DNA of 9,412 nucleotides from an uncultured Bacteroides sp. (GTDB lineage: Bacteria; Bacteroidota; Bacteroidia; Bacteroidales; Bacteroidaceae), in assembly GCA_900755095.1 (NCBI GenBank), contig CAAEFE010000045.1, forward strand, positions 1 to 9,412, given 5' to 3'. Every line of letters starts with the position of its first letter. Position 1 is the stretch's first letter. The position numbers and the translations under genes are program-made. The notes beneath the pieces are model-generated. The model made no database searches. It was not told the DNA's origin and worked only from the letters and a program-made list of their open reading frames with translations. Below are positions 1 through 6,358 of the stretch, in pieces.

Positions 1-139
1 GGTAATGATAAATTCCCGTGGATTCGAGGAAAATGCGACTTTCCAAAGAATACAACTCTTCTGCTTCTTTTATTTTAGAAACAGCGGTTGTAAGGGAATT
101 CATGCTATTGTGTAGGATTTTATAAGGTTTTCCTACGAA
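1..139 (-). pseudogene. IS110-family transposase fragment (runs off window)
   Basis: Read on the minus strand from about 139 down to 1, one frame is open and gives a peptide containing GKPYKILHNSMNSL, then KIKEAEELYSLESR, then IFLESTGIYHY. This resembles the N-terminal DEDD domain of IS110-family transposases, where a 'hnsm.sL..av..ik.aE' helix leads to the conserved 'lESTGiYHyp' strand. The family's extreme N-terminus, carrying the first catalytic Asp, is absent: the upstream sequence changes into IS5-like sequence near 135-150. The 3' part lies beyond the window. No start codon or ribosome site belongs to this piece, so it is a fossil unless the rest lies outside and is read from another start. 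The family call rests on motif memory. Confidence 0.6.
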
Positions 140-574
140 CTGTAGGTTCGGCTCCACGGCTATAAATGTAGTCAATCAATTGATCACTGTCATATCCACG
201 GTTTGCAAGGATCTGACTGTCTTCTGGTATTTTTACCTGTTCCAGCAGAGGGATCGCATATACAATATCGTTACGCTGTCCTTCACTGATCATCAAATGT
301 ACCGGATTGCCATAGGCATCTACAACTGCGTGTATTTTAGTGCTTGCTCCTCCTCGACTGTGTCCAATTTCGGTTGGAGCCCCCTTTTTTTGCACCTGCA
401 CTGTGCTGGTGTGCCTGAACAATGGAAGCATCTAAAGAGAGTTCTGACAAATCAACATCCAAGAATTGTTCGATTATCTTTTCTGGGACAACCTTGTTTT
501 CCGGTATTTTCCAGAGGAAGTAACTCAACAATACGGTTCCATTCACTATCGGTTAATTCATATCGTCTCAACAT
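140..574 (-). pseudogene. IS5-family transposase remnant, deleted and frameshifted
   Basis: The original start is an ATG at 574-572 with an AAGGGGG ribosome site upstream. It opens a 40-codon frame containing MLRRYELTDSEW and RIVELLP, typical of IS5-family N-termini, and stops at 454-452. Homology resumes in a second frame with DLSELSLDASIVQAHQHSAG, which carries the first catalytic Asp. The roughly 35-40 residues normally in between are missing. At a run of seven A and five G (minus strand; plus 380-391) homology jumps to a third frame containing EIGHSRGG, TKIHAVVDAYGNPV and ILANRGYDSD. The motif is normally 'aDrGYDsd', so the second catalytic Asp has become Asn. The C-terminal part with the catalytic Glu is lost at the IS110 junction near 140. 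The element is dead. Confidence 0.85.
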
Positions 575-654
575 AGTGTTTGCCCCCTTGTTCTTTATTT
601 TATTATGAAAAAGGGAATAAAAACACATGTTTTTTGCGAATTTTATTTTTCAAG

Positions 655-695
655 CACACTCTAGCGTGTTATTCGGGTATTGCCTTCCGGCTCCC
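655..695 (-). other. Two adjacent hairpins, probably minus-strand RNA
   Basis: Read on the minus strand, 691-682 forms GCC-GGAA-GGC, a stem closed by a GNRA-type tetraloop, and is flanked by GGG and CCC (695-693 and 677-675) that could extend the helix. Next to it, 668-655 forms CACGC-TAGA-GTGTG with one G-U pair. That pair would be an A-C mismatch on the plus strand, so the fold suits a minus-strand transcript. It lies 80-120 bases upstream of the IS5 transposase start and could be part of that element's end or leader, or an unrelated RNA. No known RNA family is recognised. Confidence 0.3.
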
Positions 696-868
696 AACCA
701 GCTAAAACATAAAACCCTGTCGAATGGACTAATTGACTTCATTGTAGGTATGGGCTGATAAGAATCAGCTTCCCAGGGAGGAATACATTATTTGTCCTAT
801 CCTATGGGATGATACCTTATGTTTTATCTGGTGTCTATCAGGAACCGTCAGACATGATCATAATTATG

Positions 869-908
869 GATAACATCTGATGAAGGAAGAACACCTTCTT
901 CTGTTATC
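869..908 (+). promoter_or_regulatory. Imperfect stem-loop in the sulfatase leader
   Basis: GATAACA at 869-875 pairs exactly with TGTTATC at 902-908. Inside, GAAGGAAG (882-889) pairs with CTTCTTC (895-901) with one bulged G, leaving a 5-base loop and a 5' bulge (TCTGAT). There is no T-run directly after it, so it is not a typical terminator. It could be a leader RNA structure or an operator; its function is unknown. Confidence 0.35.
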
Positions 909-931
909 TGATATAGAAACTTATTAATCAA

Positions 932-949
932 GTAGTCATTCTTGACTAC
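932..949 (+). promoter_or_regulatory. Perfect 7-bp inverted repeat upstream of the sulfatase
   Basis: GTAGTCA (932-938), a TTCT spacer, then TGACTAC (943-949) make a perfect palindrome ending 14 bases before the AGGAGG ribosome site of the sulfatase gene. Its position and symmetry fit an operator for a dimeric regulator or a leader hairpin. The left half lies in a 13-base word (926-938) that recurs with one change at 3876-3888, beyond the far end of the operon. The protein that might bind is unknown. Confidence 0.4.
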
Positions 950-976
950 ATCATTATTATACTAGGAGGAAGTTAC

Positions 977-2464
977 ATGAAGAAACAGATTGTATTTCTG
1001 ATGACAGATACAACAAGAAAAGATATGGTTGGTTGTTACGGGAATCCCAAAATGAAGACACCAAATCTTGACAGACTTGCAGAAGAGGGAATTCGTTATG
1101 AGAATGCATATACCTGCCAGCCAGTTTGTGGACCGGCAAGAAGTGCAATTTTTACAGGAACATTTCCGCATAGTAATGGCATGGTAACCAATAGTATTGC
1201 AATGGGAGATAATGTAAAAACGGTTGGACAGAGATTGAGTGATAATGGCATTGAGTGTGGTTATATTGGAAAATGGCACTTGGATGGATCTGATTATTTT
1301 GGAACCGGAGAATGTCCGGAAGGATGGAATCCAGATTACTGGTACGATATGAAATGTTATCTGGAGGAATTAAGTGATGAAGACAAGGTGAAATCTAGAG
1401 ATCCAAAGGAGTCTTATAAGGAAGATTTTTCAGAAACATTCACCTATGCACACAGATGTTCAGATCGTGCAATCAAATATCTGGAAGAGCATAGTAATCA
1501 GGACTTCTTTTTGACAGTATCTTATGATGAACCACATGGACCATCTCTTTGTCCGAAACCGTTCAATTATATGTATGATGGATTCAAGTTTGACAGCTGT
1601 CCGAACTTTGAGGATGATTTATCACAGAAACCATTTATGCAGAGACTTTGGGCAGGAAAAAATCTGCATGCTACAGAGGAAGAAATTAATAAGCCATCAG
1701 ATGGGTTATCCTTGTTCTTAGGATGCAATTCTTTTGCGGATTATGAAATCGGACGTGTACTTGATAAAATTCGTGAAGTTGCTCCGGAGGCGATGGTCAT
1801 TTTCACATCAGATCACGGAGATATGCTTGGAGCACATCGTTTGTTCTCCAAAAATGCTGCAGCATACAAGGAAGTGGCAAACATCCCATTGATCATAAAG
1901 GGTGGGGTGAAAGGACATGTGGAAAAGAGTGTTGCCTCCCACATTGATATTGTTCCAACAATTATGGACTATTTTGGCTTGAAGATTCCAAAACTTCTGG
2001 AAGGCAAGAGCATGCTTCCGGAAATCTACGATCCGGAAAAGAAGACAAATGATGTGGTGTTTACGGAATTCACGAGATATGAAATAGATCATGATGGGTT
2101 CGGTGGTCTGCAGATTATGAGAGCTGTAATGTCAGAACGTTATAAACTGGTCATTCACCTGCTGGATACGGACGAATTCTATGATCTGCAGAATGATCCA
2201 TATGAAATGAATAATCTGATCAATGATGAAACGTATGCCGATATCCGCAATAAAATGCATGACAAATTGATTGAGCACATGAATCAGACAAGAGATTTGT
2301 ATCGAGGATATCAGTGGCACATGCGTCCATGGAGAAAGGACTTTGTTCCGAACTGGGAGAATGAGGGATATACAAGACAACGTGAGAATGAAGAGTATGA
2401 ACCAAGACAGCTCGATTATGATACAGGTCTTCCAATGGAAACAGCAGTAAGAAAGAAGAATTAG
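977..2464 (+). CDS. Cytoplasmic Cys-type sulfatase
   Basis: A 495-residue sulfatase of the alkaline-phosphatase superfamily (type I), which hydrolyses sulfate esters. The activation motif C-x-P-x-R is C51-G-P-A-R55, followed by T60-G61. In anaerobes this Cys is oxidised to formylglycine by an anSME, and such an enzyme is encoded at 4351. Metal-site candidates are D11 near the N-terminus and D279-H280 in TSDHGDMLG; H287 and K292 follow in the usual catalytic spacing. The common Asp-Asp pair is D11-T12 here, a variant I recall in some gut sulfatases. There is no signal peptide or lipobox, so the enzyme should work in the cytosol on imported substrate. The start at 977 is set by AGGAGG at 964-969. 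The symporter gene follows after 22 bases, so the two are probably co-transcribed. The substrate is unknown; a sulfated sugar is likely from the neighbour. Confidence 0.93.
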   Translation: MKKQIVFLMTDTTRKDMVGCYGNPKMKTPNLDRLAEEGIRYENAYTCQPVCGPARSAIFTGTFPHSNGMVTNSIAMGDNVKTVGQRLSDNGIECGYIGKWHLDGSDYFGTGECPEGWNPDYWYDMKCYLEELSDEDKVKSRDPKESYKEDFSETFTYAHRCSDRAIKYLEEHSNQDFFLTVSYDEPHGPSLCPKPFNYMYDGFKFDSCPNFEDDLSQKPFMQRLWAGKNLHATEEEINKPSDGLSLFLGCNSFADYEIGRVLDKIREVAPEAMVIFTSDHGDMLGAHRLFSKNAAAYKEVANIPLIIKGGVKGHVEKSVASHIDIVPTIMDYFGLKIPKLLEGKSMLPEIYDPEKKTNDVVFTEFTRYEIDHDGFGGLQIMRAVMSERYKLVIHLLDTDEFYDLQNDPYEMNNLINDETYADIRNKMHDKLIEHMNQTRDLYRGYQWHMRPWRKDFVPNWENEGYTRQRENEEYEPRQLDYDTGLPMETAVRKKN

Positions 2465-2486
2465 ATATAGGAGAGGAGAGAATACG

Positions 2487-3857
2487 ATGGAGGAAAAGAA
2501 CTATTTAAAATGGTATAACAAAGTAGGATATGGATCTGGAGATATTGCCGGAAATGTTGTGTTTGCATTCCTGTCCTCTTTCATCATGATTTATTTGACG
2601 AATACAGTAGGGTTAAATGCAGGTGTGATTGGATCATTGATTGCAGTCTCAAAGATTCTGGATGGAGTTTCCGATGTTTTCTTTGGATCCATGATTGATA
2701 AGACACACAGTAAAATGGGAAAAGCAAGACCTTGGATGCTGTGGGCATATATTGGATGTGCGATTACTTTAGTTGCAGCTTTCGCTGTTCCGACTGATAT
2801 GGGTAAAACTTCCCAGTATATCTGGTTCTTTATTACTTATACATTACTTAACGCGGGATTTTATACGGCAAACAACATTGCCTATTCCACTCTGACAGCA
2901 TTGGTTACAAAGAATGCAAAAGAGCGTGTTCAGATGGGATCCATTCGTTTTATGTTTGCATTTGGAACCAGTTTTCTGATTCAGACAATTACCATTGGTG
3001 CGGTTGCAAAACTGGGTGGCGGAGCAGCCGGATGGAGAACAATTGCAATCATTTATGCGGTTATCGGTATTATTTCCAACACGGTTGCAGTACTTTCCGT
3101 AAAGGAACTTCCACCGGAAGAACTTGCTCCGCAGGATGAAAAGAAAAAAGAAGAAAAATATAGCCTGATTGAAGCTGGAAAGATGCTTCTTCACAATAAA
3201 TACTATATTGTAATTCTTATCATTGATGTTCTTCGTCAGACATATTCTGCAATCATTAACATGGGAATCTATTTCATGACTTATGTACTTGGAAAAGCAG
3301 AACTTTTGGGAACATTCTCCGGGGCAATTAATCTGGCGTTGATCATTGGATTGGCTTTCCTGCCAGCACTGGTTGCAAAACATAAAGGTTACTACAAATT
3401 AAACTTCTCTGGATATGTGATTTCAGCACTTGGACGAGGTGTTGTCGTAGTAGCTGGATATATTGGTAGTGTGCCACTTATGTTAGTTGGTACAGCAATC
3501 GGAGCAATCGGTATGAGTCCATGGCAGGGAAATCTGAATGCATTGGTAGCAGAATGTTCCGAGCATACGTTCTTGAAATATGGAAAGAGAATTGATGGAA
3601 CAATGTACTCATGTACATCCATGGGGCTGAAGCTTGGTGGTGGTCTTGGAGCAGCAATCGTTGGATGGCTGCTTGACCTTGGTGGATTTGACGGACAACT
3701 TGCAGTTCAGTCACAGTCTTGTATAGATATGCTTCATTTCATGTATCTGTGGCTGCCGATGATTATTAACATCATTATTGTTGTTTTATTGACGCAGTTG
3801 AATGTGGAAAAAGCAAATGAGAAACTAAGAGCAGAAAAAGGAATTATTAAAAAATAG
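2487..3857 (+). CDS. GPH-family (MelB-like) sugar:cation symporter
   Basis: A 456-residue polytopic membrane protein of the glycoside-pentoside-hexuronide:cation symporter family (MFS_2 type), with about 12 hydrophobic segments expected. Family signs are the N-terminal KVGYGSGDIAGN, the early 'SKILDGVSDVFFGSMIDKT' segment with Asp residues in the region that binds the cation in MelB, and GKARPWMLW in the first cytoplasmic loop. A charged cytoplasmic loop (EEKKKEEK-like, around residues 210-230) separates the two halves, as in other members. The length is normal and nothing is broken. The start is supported by AGGAG at 2474-2478, 8 bases before the ATG. Lying 22 bases behind the sulfatase, it most likely imports the sulfated sugar or glycoside that enzyme cleaves; this is inference from gene order. 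Family members usually carry mono- or oligosaccharides and glucuronides. Confidence 0.92.
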   Translation: MEEKNYLKWYNKVGYGSGDIAGNVVFAFLSSFIMIYLTNTVGLNAGVIGSLIAVSKILDGVSDVFFGSMIDKTHSKMGKARPWMLWAYIGCAITLVAAFAVPTDMGKTSQYIWFFITYTLLNAGFYTANNIAYSTLTALVTKNAKERVQMGSIRFMFAFGTSFLIQTITIGAVAKLGGGAAGWRTIAIIYAVIGIISNTVAVLSVKELPPEELAPQDEKKKEEKYSLIEAGKMLLHNKYYIVILIIDVLRQTYSAIINMGIYFMTYVLGKAELLGTFSGAINLALIIGLAFLPALVAKHKGYYKLNFSGYVISALGRGVVVVAGYIGSVPLMLVGTAIGAIGMSPWQGNLNALVAECSEHTFLKYGKRIDGTMYSCTSMGLKLGGGLGAAIVGWLLDLGGFDGQLAVQSQSCIDMLHFMYLWLPMIINIIIVVLLTQLNVEKANEKLRAEKGIIKK

Positions 3858-3868
3858 TTGAAAAGGTA

Positions 3869-3913
3869 TTACAGCAATTAAGTAGTCAGGTTCTTACCGC
3901 TTAATTGCTGTAA
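3869..3913 (+). terminator. Long perfect stem after the sulfatase-symporter operon
   Basis: TTACAGCAATTAAG (3869-3882) pairs perfectly over 14 bp with CTTAATTGCTGTAA (3900-3913). The 17-base loop contains a small GGT/ACC stem. It begins 12 bases after the symporter stop codon, which suits a 3'-end processing or termination structure. There is no proper T-run behind it (AGTTGTATTTG), so it may be a weak terminator, an mRNA-stabilising end, or the inverted repeat of something mobile. Confidence 0.5.
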
Positions 3914-3921
3914 AGTTGTAT

Positions 3922-3949
3922 TTGACAGAGTTGAGAAAAACGATATTTA
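3922..3949 (+). promoter_or_regulatory. Candidate promoter with perfect -35 box
   Basis: TTGACA (3922-3927) is an exact sigma-A -35 hexamer. At 16 bases spacing stands TATTTA (3944-3949), which matches the -10 consensus at only three positions. If active, it would make a leader or short RNA running to the hairpin and T-run at 4121-4150, well upstream of anSME. The weak -10 keeps this tentative. Confidence 0.3.
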
Positions 3950-4104
3950 GGAGGCAGTTAAAAAATACGAGTTAGAGAACGGTGCTAGATATGCATACGT
4001 TCCAAGTATGATAAAGGTTTGCATTAGAGTGTGGTGGTTCTTAATGTAAATCAAGGTCAATGACCATGAGATATATGGGTACAGTTGGGTATAAATTTAC
4101 AGTG

Positions 4105-4150
4105 ATCCCGTTTGAGACACCCCGAATGTTCGGGTCTATATAGATTTTTT
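4105..4150 (+). terminator. Candidate attenuator or terminator hairpin upstream of anSME
   Basis: CCCGA (4121-4125) and TCGGG (4130-4134) form a GC-rich 5-bp stem with a 4-base loop. CGGG can alternatively pair with CCCG at 4107-4110, and GGGT at 4087-4090 can pair with ACCC at 4119-4122, so mutually exclusive folds exist. Six T follow at 4145-4150, preceded by a small palindrome TCTATATAGA. The 10-base gap from stem to T-run is long for an intrinsic terminator, so this is a candidate only. Confidence 0.3.
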
Positions 4151-4186
4151 CAGAATTTATAAGTTTTTAATATTTTGGATACAAAA

Positions 4187-4216
4187 AAACATTTAGTCTA
4201 AAATGATTAGATGTTT
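4187..4216 (+). promoter_or_regulatory. 12-bp inverted repeat upstream of anSME
   Basis: AAACATTTAGTC (4187-4198) and GATTAGATGTTT (4205-4216) can pair along all 12 positions in plus-strand RNA, with two G-U pairs and a 6-base loop. On the minus strand the stem would have two mismatches but would be followed by a run of seven T. It may be an operator or leader element for anSME, or a weak minus-strand terminator. Confidence 0.3.
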
Positions 4217-4273
4217 ACCGCAAAAGATACTTTATGAACGCTCATCGGATTTATTGATGTAAGTTATTACTAC

Positions 4274-4302
4274 TATACGATTCATATTTCATACGATATA
4301 AT
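4274..4302 (+). promoter_or_regulatory. Candidate anSME promoter
   Basis: A perfect TATAAT at 4297-4302 lies 48 bases before the anSME start codon. Seventeen bases upstream is TATACG (4274-4279), a 3-of-6 match to the -35 consensus. The poor -35 suggests activator dependence or a weak promoter. Confidence 0.45.
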
Positions 4303-4350
4303 TAAGCCAGTGTAATTTACTAAAATAATAATTTTAAAAGGGGAATTACT

Positions 4351-5469
4351 ATGCCTGCAATCAGTGTACTAATGAAACCATCTTCCAGTATGTGCAATAT
4401 GTCCTGTGACTATTGTTTTTACTGTGATGAAGCCCAAAAACGTTCGCAAGAATCCTATGGATTTATGAGTGAGCAAACTTTAAAAAATGTAATCCGAAAG
4501 ACCATGCTCCGTGCCGAAGGAATGATTAGTTATACTTTTCAGGGTGGGGAACCTACGCTGCGGGGAATTGAATTTTTCCAAAAGGCCGTAGCTTACCAGA
4601 AGCAATACAACAAAAACCATGTGCAAGTGCACAATTCATTACAAACCAATGGATTGGCAGTCAATGAAGAATGGTGTGAGTTTTTCAAAGAGAATAATTT
4701 CTTAATTGGATTATCTGTTGATGGAACAGAAGAAACACATAATTCATTACGACATACAAAATCAGGAGAAGATACATTTTCTAGAATTTATGAATCTGCA
4801 AAATTGATGGATAAATATCAGGTTGAGTATAATATACTAACTGTTGTAACGAAAAATATTGCAGAAAATATCAAGGATATCTATGCGTCATATAAGAAGC
4901 GTGGCTGGAACTACCAGCAGTATATCGCCTGTCTTGATCCTTTAGGCGAAGCTCACGGTCAGACTCCATTTTCACTTTCACCCGAAGTATATGGACAATT
5001 TCTGATTAACTTATTCGATCTTTGGTATGAAGATTTCAAACGAGGAACACAACCATATATTCGCCAGTTTGAGAACTATGTCGGACTTGCTATCGGCTAC
5101 ACTGCAGAATCATGCGATCAGCGCGGTAGCTGTGGGATTCAGAATGTTGTAGAAGCTGATGGGAGTGTATATCCATGTGATTTTTATATGCTAGACGAAT
5201 ATAGATTAGGGAATTTTAACCAACACTGTTTAGATGTAATTAATGCTAAACGACGAGAAATCGGTTTTGTGGAACGTTCATTAAAGTTGGACGATAGCTG
5301 TAATGCCTGTAAATATTATCAACTGTGCCGTGGCGGTTGCCAACGAAATCGAGACTTTAACGATAACACTGGACTCTACCAGAACTATTTCTGCAGGGGA
5401 TACCAAATGTTCTTTGAAAAATGTTCTGACAGAATTATTGAAATTGGAAGAATCGTTCTAAATCGATAA
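4351..5469 (+). CDS. Anaerobic sulfatase-maturating enzyme (radical SAM)
   Basis: A 372-residue radical-SAM/SPASM enzyme that oxidises the sulfatase active-site Cys (or Ser) to formylglycine in the cytosol without oxygen. The SAM cluster motif is C15-x3-C19-x2-C22. A GGEPTL motif follows near residues 64-69. The auxiliary-cluster cysteines, counted from the codons, are C255, C261, C276, C317, C320, C326, C330 and C348, and D277 follows C276. As I recall it, this is the numbering of the characterised Clostridium perfringens enzyme (370 residues, D277 the proposed catalytic base), so the protein looks intact and colinear with it. The start is supported by AGGGG at 4339-4343. It is transcribed in the same direction as the sulfatase at 977 but is about 490 bases beyond that operon and probably has its own promoter. 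Its natural client here is that sulfatase (inference). Confidence 0.95.
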   Translation: MPAISVLMKPSSSMCNMSCDYCFYCDEAQKRSQESYGFMSEQTLKNVIRKTMLRAEGMISYTFQGGEPTLRGIEFFQKAVAYQKQYNKNHVQVHNSLQTNGLAVNEEWCEFFKENNFLIGLSVDGTEETHNSLRHTKSGEDTFSRIYESAKLMDKYQVEYNILTVVTKNIAENIKDIYASYKKRGWNYQQYIACLDPLGEAHGQTPFSLSPEVYGQFLINLFDLWYEDFKRGTQPYIRQFENYVGLAIGYTAESCDQRGSCGIQNVVEADGSVYPCDFYMLDEYRLGNFNQHCLDVINAKRREIGFVERSLKLDDSCNACKYYQLCRGGCQRNRDFNDNTGLYQNYFCRGYQMFFEKCSDRIIEIGRIVLNR

Positions 5470-5490
5470 TACCAATACTTATTAAACAGG

Positions 5491-5526
5491 GAAGCAGCCT
5501 TAAGGAACTTTAGGCTGCTTCATTTT
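5491..5526 (+). terminator. Terminator after anSME
   Basis: GAAGCAGCCT (5491-5500) pairs perfectly with AGGCTGCTTC (5512-5521) around an 11-base loop, followed by ATTTT. It sits 21 bases after the anSME stop and 10 bases before the end of the convergent permease gene. It probably ends plus-strand transcription and may also serve the other strand, although the minus-strand tail (CCTGTTTAA) is poor in T. Confidence 0.8.
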
Positions 5527-5536
5527 AAAAACTGCT

Positions 5537-6325
5537 TTAACCAATGAATCTATAGATATTGTAAATATTTATAAAGATGATTATTATCATCAATCCAAGA
5601 AAGAGTTTATCCACTGTCATTTCAGATATTTTTTTATTCACTGCACGTCCTACAATTCCACCGCATATTCCCCCTATAACCATTAAAATCAAAAGTAACA
5701 TTGAAAAGTCGGGAACACTTTTTGTTAAGATTGAAGAAATTAAACTTGCAATCTGAGAGAAGAAGATGATATAAAGTGAATTCTCCGCTGCAGTCTTCGT
5801 AGTCATCGAAAAAAAATAAAACAGAACGAACAAATTAATTGGTCCACCGCCTATTCCGAGAAACGATGAAAGAATCCCGAGGAAGATGCCTATTAGAATA
5901 CATATTACGGGAGATGTTATTTGCAAGGTCTTGATTTTTGATTTGTGTACTGTATAAAAAAATGTTCCAATTGTTACAATGAGCAGACAAGTGGATTGAA
6001 CAGCCCCCACTTTATCTATATCTGAACTAAGAGATAATATAAAAGAAAACAGCCATTTTCCTAAAAGTCCTCCTGCAGCCGCTCCCAGTGCAAGCGGAAA
6101 ACCCGTTTTTTGTTCAATATGAGATTTCCTACTTTGTTTGCTTTTAAAAACAGAATATGTAGTCATTGAAAGTACCGTACATCCAGAAAGAAAGCTAATG
6201 GTTGCCACATCAAGAACGTGAAATGCATCCAGGACAGGTTTGATAATCACGCCTCCTCCTATTCCGCAAATCGCGCCAATAACAGACGAAAAAAAACAAA
6301 TGAAAAAGAAAATAGTAAATAACAT
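5537..6325 (-). CDS. TauE/SafE-family permease (putative sulfite/sulfate exporter)
   Basis: A 262-residue, very hydrophobic membrane protein with the duplicated glycine-rich motif of the TauE/SafE family: GAICGIGGGVIIKPVLDAF near residues 17-35 in the first half and SFLGIGGGPINLFVLFYFF near 152-171 in the second. About eight membrane segments are expected and the length is normal. Characterised relatives are associated with export or transport of sulfite, sulfoacetate and other sulfur compounds, but the family is broad and anion specificity cannot be read here. The start is supported by GAGGTG (plus 6331-6336), 5 bases before the ATG. It converges on anSME and diverges from the LysR gene, the usual arrangement for a LysR target. 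Beside a sulfatase system, a role in removing sulfate-derived sulfur anions is plausible. Confidence 0.85.
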   Translation of the reverse strand: MLFTIFFFICFFSSVIGAICGIGGGVIIKPVLDAFHVLDVATISFLSGCTVLSMTTYSVFKSKQSRKSHIEQKTGFPLALGAAAGGLLGKWLFSFILSLSSDIDKVGAVQSTCLLIVTIGTFFYTVHKSKIKTLQITSPVICILIGIFLGILSSFLGIGGGPINLFVLFYFFSMTTKTAAENSLYIIFFSQIASLISSILTKSVPDFSMLLLILMVIGGICGGIVGRAVNKKISEMTVDKLFLGLMIIIIFINIYNIYRFIG

Positions 6326-6358
6326 AAAAGCACCTCATCTATAAAATATTTAAAACCA

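Larger units (their letters stand above)
575..976. other. Non-coding region upstream of the sulfatase operon
   Basis: About 400 bases without a convincing gene. The left part is the leader of the dead IS5 transposase, with a pair of hairpins at 655-695 listed separately. The right part is presumably the control region of the sulfatase operon. It holds a perfect 6-bp stem with a 4-base loop at 754-769 (GCTGAT / ATCAGC), a longer stem at 869-908 and a perfect 7-bp inverted repeat at 932-949. An AGGGAGG at 775-781 resembles a ribosome site, but an ATT stands where a start codon would be expected. I find no confident sigma-A promoter: a TTGACT at 733-738 has only poor -10 candidates. Confidence 0.5.
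3914..4350. other. Non-coding region between symporter and anSME
   Basis: About 440 AT-rich bases with no credible gene. An AGGAGG at 3949-3954 has no start codon at a usable distance. An open stretch behind it (3957-4046) begins with GTT and encodes about 30 residues without recognisable similarity; it could be a decayed gene start. The region also has a perfect TTGACA at 3922-3927, a small CATAC/GTATG stem at 3994-4010, a hairpin with a T-run at 4105-4150, an inverted repeat at 4187-4216 and a -10 box at 4297-4302. Confidence 0.45.

Noticed and set aside
374..395. Programmed frameshift at the A7-G5 run of the IS5 transposase
   Set aside because: Some IS5-family members do use frameshifting, but this copy also has an internal deletion, another frame change, a lost catalytic Asp and no C-terminus, so an expressed fusion would be non-functional.
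180..608. 142-codon open frame on the plus strand
   Set aside because: It is entirely antisense to the IS5-family remnant, whose motifs on the minus strand are clear; the plus-strand peptide has no recognisable features or ribosome site.
629..760. 43-codon ORF starting at ATG 629
   Set aside because: No ribosome binding site, no recognisable similarity, and it overlaps the hairpin patch; equally long chance frames exist on the other strand.
1115..1117. Cys47 as the formylglycine residue of the sulfatase
   Set aside because: C47-Q-P-V-C lacks the Arg at the fifth position; C51-G-P-A-R is the full C-x-P-x-R motif.
957..1279. Antisense ORFs over the start of the sulfatase gene
   Set aside because: They are shadows of the sulfatase coding sequence, without ribosome sites or motifs.
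2844..3383. 179-codon ORF antisense to the symporter
   Set aside because: Shadow of the GPH gene; its low-complexity Phe/Cys/Asn-rich peptide has no family character.
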